From contig NC_133526.1 in the NCBI RefSeq assembly GCF_048544455.1, positions 2,186,001-2,250,000 of the forward strand: 64,000 bases of DNA, written 5' to 3'. Every line of letters starts with the position of its first letter. Within the stretch, counting starts at the first letter, position 1. Of this stretch, positions 13,387 to 24,100 are shown in pieces. This DNA comes from Silene latifolia (Eukaryota > Streptophyta > Magnoliopsida > Caryophyllales > Caryophyllaceae). The translations under genes were made by a program, and so were the position numbers. The notes below the pieces were generated by a model, which was given only the letters and a program-made list of their open reading frames with translations, was not told where the DNA came from and did not search any database.

Positions 13387-14139
13387 TACTTAAACAAGTT
13401 CGACAACGATATTAAAGAAATTTGTGTGGATATTTAGCAATTAGAAACTTGGATTTCTCTTCTTTCATAATTAATTTAGTCAATTTAACCATTGAAAAAA
13501 TTAATTGACTAAAAATGGATTTGAAACATATTTGTTTCTTTGTGAAAAATGGATTTTTGTAATGGAAGAATATCCCCCACTTATTTAGAATTTTATACAT
13601 ATTTTTCATACAATAGTTTAGTTGATATAACCAAGGAAGGTGAAGAGGAAGTAGGTGTATATATGTAGTGACAAATCAGTATTCAATCACCAAGTCATCT
13701 TCCACAAATTCATCGCCCCTATGATGTCACCCCTTTCATCAATTTTTCAACACACGTGCTCTATAAAAATCTTCATAAAGTTAAATTAAAATCCATGCTT
13801 CAACTTTTTTTCCCACTTGGTCTAGTGAGAAGTTTCAAAGAAGCTCATGTATAGTTTTTGTAAAACCAATTCGGAAATCACTCAATGTACCTTTAAACGG
13901 TCATAACTTAAGACGAGAAAAATGTCATTTTTTTCACTTTTTAACTTTAAATTAATGATAATTTTTTATCAGGAAATATTTACAGTTTATCGTAAAATGA
14001 TTACATTTTATTCGTTTTAATTCCAGACATATGCCACCCGTCTAAAATGAAAATCTCTGTTCTTATTTGTAACTGTCACAAGTTATGACACCATTCACAG
14101 CCGATTTAAATAAATTTTAAAAAGAAAGGGGGTTGTGAC

Positions 14140-14415
14140 TAGGGGTGATAATGAGACGAGGGCAGTTTCATGAAAAGAATCGAGATCGGCTCGGTTAAAG
14201 CTCGGCTTGTACGGGATCGGCTTAACTTGAGAGCTTAACAAGTCAAGGCGAGCAAACTCTAGCTCGGCTCAAAAAGTTCGCTCGCAAGCTTGATGACGAG
14301 CACATTTTTTACAAGCTCGAGTAAACTCGAGATCGGCTCGAGCTTGAGTTTTTGTTCTTGAGCAGAAGTCGAGCAAGACCAAGCTCGGGCTTGGCTCGGC
14401 TCGTTACCACCCCTA
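14140..14415. mobile_element. hAT-type MITE, 276 bp
   Basis: Inverted ends are taggggtgataatgag and ctcgttaccacccctag. The flanks gttgtgac (14132-14139) and gttgtaag (14416-14423) agree at 6 of 8 bases. The interior is a dense run of ctcggct / gctcgag words on both strands. It sits about 0.7 kb upstream of the ERF start codon. Confidence 0.7.
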
Positions 14416-14827
14416 GTTGTAAGATGTCACAAACTTATGACCGTCACAAACAAGACTTGTTTATGCGAAATAAGATGATGTAGTAAAGACGCTCATCTTC
14501 TACAGTTAATTTTCTGATTTTTTTCGATTATTTACACTTCAGTATTACTAGTTTTCCCAAATTTAAGATATTAATTCCCGCTAACTTTAAATCCTAATTC
14601 CGTTGTCCAGTTACAAACGTATCGATATTTTATTGAACAAAACAAATAAAAAATTTAGGAAAAAAAAGTAACTTTATTTTTCCACCACTAACTATCATCA
14701 TTCAAATAACTAAATTAAATGCAAATAGTATAAATTAATCTTGAAGATTTGAATAATCAAATTTTTTAATACCTCCATGGACCCCCTTATACCCAAATTG
14801 CTTCAAGGTTAATGCACCTATCTCACC

Positions 14828-14835
14828 TATATATA
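14828..14835 (+). promoter_or_regulatory. TATA box of the ERF gene
   Basis: The octamer tatatata lies in ctcacctatatatacctctt, about 310 bp before the ERF start codon. Transcription would start near 14860 and give a leader of roughly 290 nt. It is followed by a pyrimidine-rich stretch (ttcatttctttctac) common at plant start sites. The TATA position is inferred only from sequence. Confidence 0.55.
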
Positions 14836-14929
14836 CCTCTTCATTTCTTTCTACTTTAAAAAGTTAGAATTTCCTCTCTTTTATTCAACAATATCAAAAT
14901 TTTCTAAACCCAATTCAATTCATATTATC

Positions 14930-15095
14930 AAGCTCAAATCTTCACTACCCAGTTCATAATTCTAAATTTTAAGCTCAAATCATCAATACCCATCTCAGAA
15001 TTCATACTTTCAATCTCAAATTTTCAGTACTCCAGTTCAAAATTCATATTTTTGAGCTAAAATTGGGGTAATTTAAGCTTAATTAATCAGTACCC
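14930..15095 (+). repeat. Imperfect 41-42 bp repeats in ERF leader
   Basis: Units start at about 14930, 14971, 15012 and 15054. Each opens with a form of aagctcaaat, continues with ncantacccagttcanaattc and ends in a T-rich run. They lie within the predicted 5' untranslated region of the ERF gene. The last unit is the most diverged. Confidence 0.6.
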
Positions 15096-15146
15096 AGTTA
15101 AAATTTTCGATAATTCAGGTGAAATTAGCAATACCCAGATTGTAAA

Positions 15147-15920
15147 ATGAGTTTAATCAGTAATTTTGAATCCGATTTTACTGTTCTTGAGTCAATTAGA
15201 CGATATTTACTTGAAGATTGGGACCCGCGTAATGGAAATCTTGCGAATGGTGGGGGTAATAGTAATCCGGTATATCGTCGGAATTCGAGTTTTAATCAAT
15301 TATACCCTTGTTTAACGAATAATTGGGGTGAATTGCCGTTAAAAGAAGACGATTCCGAGGATATGGTACTTTTCGGGGTGCTCCGGGACGCCGTGCACAC
15401 CGGTTGGTCGCCGGAATCCGGCCCGGAATCCGTTTCTAGTCCGCCGGAAAGTTTGATGTCCGTTAAGCCGGAGCCGGTGGACTCGCCGGTGTCGCCGCTG
15501 CCGCCGCCGGTGGTGGTGGCCGGAGGTGGCTTGCCGGGGGCGGCACCGCAAAGGGGGAAGCATTACCGAGGGGTTAGACGGCGGCCGTGGGGTAAGTATG
15601 CGGCCGAGATTAGGGACCCGGCTAAAAACGGGGCCCGGGTTTGGCTCGGAACATTTGAGACTGCCGAAGACGCTGCGTTGGCTTATGATCGGGCTGCGTT
15701 TCGAATGAGGGGGTCTAAGGCTTTGTTGAACTTTCCACTTAGAGTTAATTCGGGTGAACCTGATCCGGTTCGAATTACTTCAAAGCGTGGTTCGCTCGAG
15801 AGGACAACGTCTTTGTCCTCCTCGGATAGTACCTCGCCGAAAAGACGAAAGAAGGAAATGGTAGTTGGACAAGTGGTTAGCCCAGCTGAGTTGGACTATC
15901 AATTAAATAATGTCAACTAA
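15147..15920 (+). CDS. ERF1A: AP2/ERF transcription factor, group IX
   Basis: An intronless 257-codon gene encodes a nuclear DNA-binding protein of the ethylene response factor family. Members bind the GCC box in promoters of defence and jasmonate/ethylene genes. The AP2/ERF domain spans about residues 139-197: [18 protein letters not shown], the WLG motif at 166-168 and the helix [16 protein letters not shown]. The Ala and Asp residues typical of ERF rather than DREB types are present. A conserved acidic N-terminal motif of group IX ([20 protein letters not shown], residues 63-82) is present, and PKRRKK at 231-236 is a likely nuclear signal. A Pro/Val/Gly-rich linker with high GC precedes the domain. 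The first ATG of the frame follows a TATA box and leader. Closest by memory are Arabidopsis ERF1A/ERF2 and ERF13; ERF1A is chosen because UCH3 is its neighbour here. It is complete, with no frame break. Confidence 0.93.
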   Translation: MSLISNFESDFTVLESIRRYLLEDWDPRNGNLANGGGNSNPVYRRNSSFNQLYPCLTNNWGELPLKEDDSEDMVLFGVLRDAVHTGWSPESGPESVSSPPESLMSVKPEPVDSPVSPLPPPVVVAGGGLPGAAPQRGKHYRGVRRRPWGKYAAEIRDPAKNGARVWLGTFETAEDAALAYDRAAFRMRGSKALLNFPLRVNSGEPDPVRITSKRGSLERTTSLSSSDSTSPKRRKKEMVVGQVVSPAELDYQLNNVN

Positions 15921-16739
15921 TTTAGTTGATAAAGTCAACAGGATCATCGAGTTATGATTAAATCTACCCTTGTAATTATTGTAAGTCACTTACCCTTGGA
16001 AAGGAGGGTTGAAGAGGGGTGGAGCCGTTAAGGGGTTGCAACTTGTAAGGTGGATGCTAATGCGAAGTTGGTTAGAGCACTTTGACACGTGGCAATCAAT
16101 TAGTGGTTAGCTAGAAATATATAAAAATGTTGTGGATTAGAAGAAATGTGGTGTCATTATCTACTTAATCATACATCATGATTCATAAATTCATGACATA
16201 AGCGGTTACGTATAGGTAGTATTCAGAGGTTGTGTGCTTGTGTTAGGATTTAGTTGTAGTATCGGTATTGGAATACACTCTAGTATAAGAGTATAAGACC
16301 GTCTTATTATTAGTATAGATGTTTTTGGTAAGTCTTGTTCATACACTTGATTTATTGGTAAATGTTGTCAAGTTCAATCATTTGTATGTTGTAATTAAGT
16401 ACTAAGCATCGATTTTGGCTAGATTTTGAGACCTTTATAACTCTTTACATCTTATGATATAGGAGTATAAACATTCACAATGTTTTTAATTGAACCGTAC
16501 GATGTGGTAAGAAGTTCAACGACAGAGATTCAAACCTAAGGTCTATTATCCATTCTACTCCACAATACAATTTTAATTACTGGACCGACATATCTTAGAT
16601 TTACCTCACAGTTTTACGAATGTAGTAAAATGAATGAAACTTTAATATGGAGTAACCACGAGTTAAAGAGACAAAGAAATGAGATCAACGTTAAAAAATG
16701 TGTATAAAACAACAGAACGGTTAAGAACCTTTTCTTATA
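15921..16739. other. ERF 3' flank, no further gene
   Basis: This holds the ERF 3' untranslated region and spacer. I see no strong polyadenylation signal or second gene. A tRNA-like antisense trace (gagattcaaacctaaggtct) at about 16520-16600 is too weak to call an RNA gene. Confidence 0.45.
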
Positions 16740-16946
16740 CTCCCTTTGTCCTGGTCATTTGTTGTCCTTTTCCATTTTGGGGTGTCTCAGTCATTTGTTG
16801 TCTTTCTATTTTAAGAATGAACTTGATGAGTAATTTGATCATTCTCATTCAATTTGTTCCACTTGTCATTTCGTTATTGGCCTTTTCCTCATTCCTTGGT
16901 CTTTGTGCCAAAACGAAAGGACAACAATTGACCGGGACGGAGAGAG
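16740..16946. mobile_element. Stowaway MITE, 207 bp
   Basis: Ends are ctccctttgtcctggtcatt and caattgaccgggacggagag plus ag, with TA at 16738-16739 and 16947-16948. The subterminal ttgttgtccttttccatttt arm is repeated inside. A related copy is at about 60404-60609. An open frame of 111 codons across it reflects the AT-rich MITE and is not a gene. Confidence 0.8.
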
Positions 16947-17175
16947 TAGATTTTTTTCTCCAACAATGCCATAAACAAATACAAAGTAAAATACATTACA
17001 TTTTTCTTACATAAATGACAAACGCAGGTGGTTGGAACTTGGAATATCTTATTTTATCGATTTATTATGAGACAAGAAGACTAGAGAAGACCCCAAAAAA
17101 AATAAAAAAAAAAAAAAAAAAAGTCGGTAGCATTCCTGTTATAAACAAGATTCAATGTTTTAATCACTAAAATAG

Positions 17176-17427
17176 CACAAATTCTTATTTCAGACGGACA
17201 TTTTTAGTCTTATTTGTCAGACGGATAAAATATTGTCATTTTTTAAGAAAATGTAACCAATTAATTCACAAAATGTTATGACTAGAGGTGTCATTTTTTA
17301 CCCTGAAAATAATGTGAACAATAATGGTAACATGTTATTAAAAAATAATAACATTTTATTGTAAAATGATAACATGTTACCCGTCTAATTTCAGACCAAA
17401 AACAATAGTCTTAAGAAAAATGGACCG
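17176..17427. mobile_element. Mutator-type MITE, 252 bp
   Basis: Begins cacaaattcttatttcagac. Its flanks ctaaaatag (17167-17175) and ctaaaatac (17428-17436) agree at 8 of 9 bases. The centre carries inverted words (aacatgttattaaaa / ttttattgtaaaatgataac). It is more diverged than the other family members. A run of about 22 A precedes it at 17101-17123. Confidence 0.6.
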
Positions 17428-17961
17428 CTAAAATACTTGTGAAATGGGAGTATGAAGAAATGAAAACCGAGATGACGGCAGGCAGCGTGGACATAGTTGA
17501 GACTTGAGAGAGTTCACGTGCAAGCAAAAGGATGAGAAATTGAGTTAGTCCATGTTATCCAGATGAGACCGTTACCTTGTTTGGGCCTATGCCTTCCTTG
17601 ACTTTCAAATTTTTAGACTTGACTTTCCCAACTTGTACTATTTTTCAACATTGTTTGACTATTTCACATTTCTAGATTTCCAACCACCAATTCTATATTA
17701 TCATGTGTCATAAATAAATTACTAAAGTAGATATGAGTATATGACGATCCTATAGTTATAGTTTATAAATCGGTTTTTATAGTGATGTCGGTATAAATAT
17801 AATTTTTGGCTATTTCTAATTATAATTAGACTTCTCTTATCATAAGACAGTTTTATAGAAGAGCTGTTGAGTATTGATAACACTCCTGTACTCCCATATT
17901 AGTCCCTTGATACCTGCAAACATAATTTCTCACAACAAAAATGGTAGTAATATTCTTATTA

Positions 17962-18131
17962 CAGCTAGTCTTGTTTGTGACGGGATTATGACCTCTCACA
18001 AAAGGAGAGAGGGACAAGGTGGGGCACCCCCACGTGCTTCTCACTCACCTCTCAATGGACATTTTGTGAGAGAAAACGGTACCTGTCACAAGCTTGCGAC
18101 GGGTACCTCCGTCACAAATGAGAATTTGTGT
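17962..18131. mobile_element. Mutator-type MITE, 170 bp
   Basis: Begins cagctagtcttgtttgtgac and ends ccgtcacaaatgagaatttg plus tg. A perfect 9-bp duplication ttcttatta lies at 17953-17961 and 18132-18140. Arms gacctctcacaaaa and ttttgtgagagaaaac face each other. Overlapping short frames are not genes. Confidence 0.8.
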
Positions 18132-18469
18132 TCTTATTAAATTATGATTTTTGAGCTGAGGAGTCAAACTTGGATCTGTTAGTTAATTAGATTAACAATT
18201 CTGATTGCGACCTATTTAAGTAAATAGGTCATTCATGTTTGATTTGTGTTAACTTCAAGAGATTATAACCTTAACTCAAGCCAGATAAAATTTGCAACGA
18301 TTTCATCTCGATTCAAGTATTTACTGTTTTACACGTACTATGACAATATCGAGTGGTGGAATTATGATCCATAGTTGGGGGATGAATTTCAATAGAGCAA
18401 ATTGCTCATGAAAATTGTGAAAATTTTTCATTGCTAGGGGAGACCCTAGCTGCAAGCTAAGCTTACTGA

Positions 18470-18561
18470 ACTGAATTAAATGGAGCTGAATTGAACTAAA
18501 CTGAATAGAGCTGATGTGAACCAAAATGAGCTGAAAATAAGCCAAAAAGAACATAGCCTTA
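18470..18561. repeat. Fragment of a Tourist-like element arm
   Basis: The run gaactgaatt / gagctgaat words ending in aataagccaaaaagaacat and agcctta resembles, in reverse, the arm of the Tourist-like element at 59164-60940 (ggccctgtttcttcggctta). Only one end is evident. Confidence 0.35.
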
Positions 18562-19064
18562 GTGCGAACTCCCTCAAACTCCACCATAGACTATACCAGA
18601 CTAAGTACACCGTATATGTTAAGGGTGTATTATATGCTATTAAAACGGTTTATAGTTCAAATCTAACCCGCTAACCTTGTATCATGTTTTAATATAGTGT
18701 TACTGTCTGTCGACCAGCTGTAATAGAAATGCATGCAGTAGTCAACTTGGTGCAACACATATCTTGCAAGGCAGAGTTGAGCTGTGAGGCTGTGACGGCA
18801 TAACTGCTGTCCCCTCCAAGATTGACGTTGATTTTAGACTTTGGTTCTTTTACGCAAGGGACAAACCTTCTTCTAGATGCATTACATTCACTCTAGATAT
18901 AATACTCCGTCAGAATATCAACTATTCCATTTGAAAATCCATTATTTTCACACCTCGTTTTAACTGTCCTGCCGAATTTGCAAGTTCTTATTATGCTAGT
19001 ACAATTTGTTGTTTAAGACGGACACGTCTATTTAAAATTATTACGGGTTAAATAGACAAAGAAC

Positions 19065-19284
19065 TAGACCTGAAAAAACTGATCCGGCTCAAATGATTGA
19101 CCCCTAAACTAAGGACCTGAGATTGACCCAACCCGAATGTCTACTGTTCCACACAGCCCATTATCCCTAAATAACTTGATAATAACCAACCAAAATGACC
19201 CGAACCTGAATTGACTTGACCAGGCCCGAATCTTGTTAATGATCCGACCCAAATCCGACCCGCTTGACCCATTTGCCAGGTCTA
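19065..19284. mobile_element. hAT-type MITE, old copy, 220 bp
   Basis: Ends are tagacctgaaaaaac and gtttgccaggtcta-like sequence (tagacctg / caggtcta). The interior is rich in gacccg words, as in the two 620-bp hAT copies at 42688 and 57635. The flanks caaagaac and caaagttg agree at 5 of 8 bases, so it is an old insertion. Confidence 0.6.
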
Positions 19285-19689
19285 CAAAGTTGCTAAGTAG
19301 GCAAAAGTTGAACATTACCGAGTCTCAAAATCCTACTATAAGCCCTAGGCTCACGCTCAACTCGGCTCGTTAGCGCCCCTACCTTCGTGCTTTTCTTGAT
19401 TGCTCTTCTAATAATTACTCTCAATCTAAGCGACCTTTTACCGACAACTTATTCCGATCTAGGAGAAAACCAATCCAATCATGAACATTATTGAGCTACA
19501 GAAATAAACACAAAGATGTGAAAGAAAGATGACAACAATGTCAATTTCAAAAAAAAAACAATGTCAATTTCAAAATCATTGACTTTTAGCATCTTAACCA
19601 AAAATGCTTCCAATCTTTCGAATTATTCGAATAATCGTAATCATAAGACTTTTAAACACTTAACCAAATATGCTTCCAATCTTGGGAAT

Positions 19690-19865
19690 CAAAGCGTCTT
19701 GCTTGTGACGGACACTATTCATCACAAGCTGAAGACGGATAGAGTCTCTCTCACAATAAGGCAAGTGGAAGGGCCAGAGCCGGGGGGAGGGGATGGAGCA
19801 CCCCATGGATAGTACCACTTACATTTTGTGAGAGAGGTACTATCCGTCTTCAATGAGAATTTGTG
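19690..19865. mobile_element. Mutator-type MITE, 176 bp
   Basis: Begins caaagcgtcttgcttgtgac and ends tccgtcttcaatgagaattt plus gtg. A perfect 9-bp duplication cttgggaat lies at 19681-19689 and 19866-19874. The left arm is of the gtgacgg type and the right of the gaagacgg type, so the element looks chimeric between two subfamilies. Confidence 0.8.
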
Positions 19866-19874
19866 CTTGGGAAT

Positions 19875-21145
19875 TATACCATTCTTAATTAGTTAGGATA
19901 GTATGTAGGGACGTTAGGCCATAAATAGACCAAGACATGTCCATGCTTAAGGCCCACTCTTTTAGGTTTGGATTTTGACATTGTCCTCCTTGGACACTTC
20001 CTTGGCCATTTGCACAATGGACCACCTTGATGCCTTACAACTTGATATAGCAAACGGGTTAATCGGATTGGTTTGGGTCATGACAATTTTGGGTTTACAG
20101 GCCATATCAGGCTGGGTCGGGTCAATCCTGGTTCGATCATTTTCGAGTAAAATATTATCGAGATAATAATCAGTTTGCAACAATAAATTTTTGAGTCTGG
20201 TCACAATTCAGGTTACGACCCTTTGTTTGGGTATAGGATCGGGTCATTCGGACCGAGTTAGTTTCAGGTCTACTTACAACATAATATTAAATTTAGCAGC
20301 TAGTAGTGACTCTTCTATAGGACCGTTGGTATGACAATCGTATATATAACAGTTATATAACATGTTTTGTCAATTTAGGCATCAACACATTGATACTACA
20401 ACTAGACCTTGCAAATGGGTCACTTGGTCGAGTGTAGACCGGGTTAAAGCAGTTAGGATCGTTTCGTCTTTCGAGTACGCTTGTTTGGATGCAAATCAGA
20501 TTAATTTGGATCAGGCCATTTTGTACGGTTTAATCTCAATTGAGTTTGAAAGGGTTTGAAGGCTATATACAGACCACATTTTTAAGGCAATATCAATGAC
20601 ATTTAGGCAATACTCAAATGGCGAATAACCACCGATTGCAGATCTAAATGAACGATAATTTAGACCACCGTCAGATAAGTTTACCTGTGACCCTTCATAC
20701 TTTTAAACCAAACAAGATTTTTCTTCGTCTGTAGTTTAAGAAAAATCTATATCTGAGTCACCGTTTAGCCAAGTCGTAAGCTTTCATATTCACAACACAG
20801 GGAATCAAGCAAATAACAGAAAGACAGCGAAAATGAAATAAAATTCTGTTGAATATCACTGGCTACGCTATCAATTCGTAGGCTAGAAGCCTAGAAGTAC
20901 TTGCTAGTTGGCTAGCTGCTATAATACAAATGCGCAACTGTCACAAAAAACTAATTAATAGGTAACACTAATGTTTTTGGCTTTAAACGAGTGTGCGGTG
21001 TCATACCATATTTCAGACGTCGAGTGTGGAAGAATGTTCAGCAAACTAAGCTAAACATATTTCCTACTGCTAATTGAAATTCAAGTTACCTATACGCTAA
21101 AAGCCTAAAACAAAGCAAACGGTCGAAAGTTTATCTGCTAACCTC
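19875..21145. other. Spacer between ERF and UCH3, 3' flank of UCH3
   Basis: This contains degraded gggtcgggt words (20040-20270) and the ends caggtcta (about 20264) and tagaccttgcaaatggg (20404). These are probably remains of the same hAT family. The UCH3 3' untranslated region lies at its right end. No gene is supported. Confidence 0.45.
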
Positions 21146-24100
21146 TCAATATGATGATGTTCCGGTCTTCTTTGATACAGCAATAACGTTGAAGTTCATA
21201 GTGTTGGGATTTTCCTGAATCATACCTTTTATAACCTTTGCTGCATCCTGGAAAGTGGGACAAAATGTAAGATAATCACGAGAAGTTCAAAAATATCGGG
21301 TTTTCAGTGACACAGCAAATCACCAATAAGATCGCAGATACTGATTACTGACTGCCAGTAAAATATGTAACATTAACATCAAAACTGAGTAAAGATCACC
21401 AGTTTATCGTTCATGAGGCGGTTTTGAACAATGACCAAGTTGGTACTTAGATAACAGAAATACGTCGTGTCGGTTGAAAAAGACTAGATTTAGAAAAGTA
21501 CCTCAAGTAAAGTGCTCGGGGAGGATGGCCCATGTGACACTGGTCTCGGCCTATCTCCGTCAAGTTCATACAGTTCACCTGAGAAACATGATAAAGTGAT
21601 AAATAGATAAATAAAAGGAACACGGGGATCAAAAATACTTGTAGAGTTGTAGGATCATGTGTAAGAGCGAAAGCACGAGATAGGAACAAGAGTATTGTAC
21701 CATCGACACAAGAGAAGCAAATGAAGTGAGTGTCCACTTCCTCCGGAGCCTGTTGATATAGAAGTTCGATTACACAGGTGTCTGAAGAAGATATCATTTA
21801 AAATTGATGCAATATTATGTCTACCAAAATACGATGAGGAGACGGTAGAAAGGTTGTGTAAAACAAATAATGACATATGAATGTGCATGTTTAAAAGTTT
21901 TCCTTAATGATATTACTCCTCGTGATTTTACTAAGCTAAAATCTACAAGGAGTACAGTGTACAACCATGGCGAAAATATGATTGCAGCATGTTGCATAAA
22001 ATTATGAGTCTCCCAATGACAGTCATAATTGCTAAATCGCTCAGCAACTAAAGAGCCTGAATAGATCAACGATTTAAAAAAATAAAAAAAATAGTCCCTC
22101 AATAAACAAGCGATTTTTATCAAATTTGACGAGTCAACGGAAAACCTTCGGTCCAATTTTTTTTTCTTTCCTGTTTGACCCATTCAGCTACTGTAGGATA
22201 AGGTCGCTGAGCGATTTGGCGACCTTGCTCCAAGCCCGGAAAAAAAAAAGTGAAGTAAAACCAACATGGACCACTTATGATGCTCCAATGCTCCATGATA
22301 GTTTTCAACCTGACCTCATTTTGTTACGAAAAGTTCTAAGAGAGAGTTTAAAGACAATCACATTCATACGACAGCTTGTATTTGTTTGAGACAGCAGACA
22401 TGCACATAGCTAATCTATTTTCTTACAAACAGTTTGCCAAAAAATGACATCTAAAATAGTACTTGGCAATTGTTGAAAGATAAACCATCTTTCATTTCGA
22501 GTCTTGAAAGAGTAAAGTATTGTAAAAGTCGATTTTCAAAGTCTTACCTTAGAGCATTACTCATGCAATAATCTGAATTTATGTTCTTTGGACAAATCTT
22601 ATTGGTTATGGATTATAATGGAATAAATCAAATTCCAATGGATCCAAAGACTCATTACTCTTTGGTTATGGGATTATAATGGAATAAATCAAAATGGCTC
22701 ACTAAAGTGGCTGCCCTTCTTTCTTTTGTGAAGTAGTGGTCCTTCGATGAAGTTCTCGACGCAATTTTCATCTTGGGTCATTCGGAAACAGCCTCTTTGT
22801 GTTGCTAACACAAGGGTAAGGCTGCGTACATCCGACCCCCCCCCCCTTACCCCGCAATTTGCGGGAGCCATTGAGGCACTGGGGTAATGTTGTTGTTGTT
22901 GGAGAAATCTTATTGGTATTGAAAAGTCGAAAATATAATCTGTAAGTTTTACACGGTTATATTTTGAGACATATTTAAGGTCGAAGGGAAGTGTTTAAAT
23001 ATCTGAATATGATGTATAACAAGAAACAAAGGTAGTACATTTTTCAATTTTCTATAATATGAATGATTTATTCGAGTAAAATTTACCTCAGTATCACCAG
23101 CAGTAGCTGCTACTGAATGAGCAGCTTCCATTTCCGTATCATTCTCGAGATATAGAGCTCGCTAAAACAAATAATAAAAAGAATGAGAACTTGAGCGATT
23201 ATCTTATTTTTACATTGACAAACAGAAGGATAAAAACTAACCTCTTCAGGATTCATGTTAGCTGTGGCTTTATAAAATCTATCTAGGAAAGAATCTTCTC
23301 CTGAGATACGAGCAAAATACGAACAAAAAATTCAAAGATGAGTGAGTTGTAAAAAGCAGGGACAATCACAATGTTTTGTTTTTAATTAAATGGAGAACTT
23401 AGAAAAAGAAAAGGAAAACACTTACGAAGCTTAATCTGAGAGGTTACATTGCCAATAGCATGTAAAAGCCCTATGGTCCCGCATGCATTTCCCACGGTCT
23501 GCTTCATGAAATAAACTTTCTTGTTGTAGTTCTGAAACACAAAGCAAACCGGTAAACTTTATGTTAGCAAGCATTTCCCATAAACTTTGTTAATTAACAC
23601 TGTCAAAGTGTCAAGTATTTCTACTCCATTAACTGTAAGTCTGTAACCATTTACATTTTTAGAGTCCTGGCAATATCTGTGCATGCAGATATTCCTCTGT
23701 TCCGCTACTAAACTAATTCCAAAACTAGTTTGCTATTCAGATTTAATGCAAGTGAAAAATGTCTTCAGCATGGAAACAGTTGCCCTATCGTCGTTTTTCA
23801 TATATATTATTAAATTGAAGTGAAAGTGGTTTTCAGTTTCCCATGATGAAATACATAGTGAAAATTCTGCAGGCTGAAGTAACAGTAGCTCACACAAACC
23901 CACCTCGAAAAGGCGAGGTAGGAAGTTCTATGTTCCTTTACTTTGCAAGCATAATAAACAGTGTCACTAGACTCCAAACTCAGGTGATAATAAAAACCAG
24001 TTGAGTCAAACAAGCTCCCAAACTAGTCATGACATTCATCCTATGTTTGCTTCCCGTCCTCTTCGTAATGCTTAAAATAACTTTTTGAAGTTTTTTATCA

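Noticed and set aside
16679-17014. 111-codon frame with hydrophobic stretches
   Set aside because: It spans a Stowaway MITE with its TA flanks; the hydrophobic look comes from TTT-rich sequence.
20040-20450. Another hAT MITE built from gggtcgggt words
   Set aside because: End-like words occur at about 20264 and 20404 but no matching pair or 8-bp duplication could be set.
21447-22183. Minus-strand frames of 116 and 120 codons in the UCH3 3' half
   Set aside because: They include exons 7 and 8 but run through introns; the spliced model explains the conserved parts.
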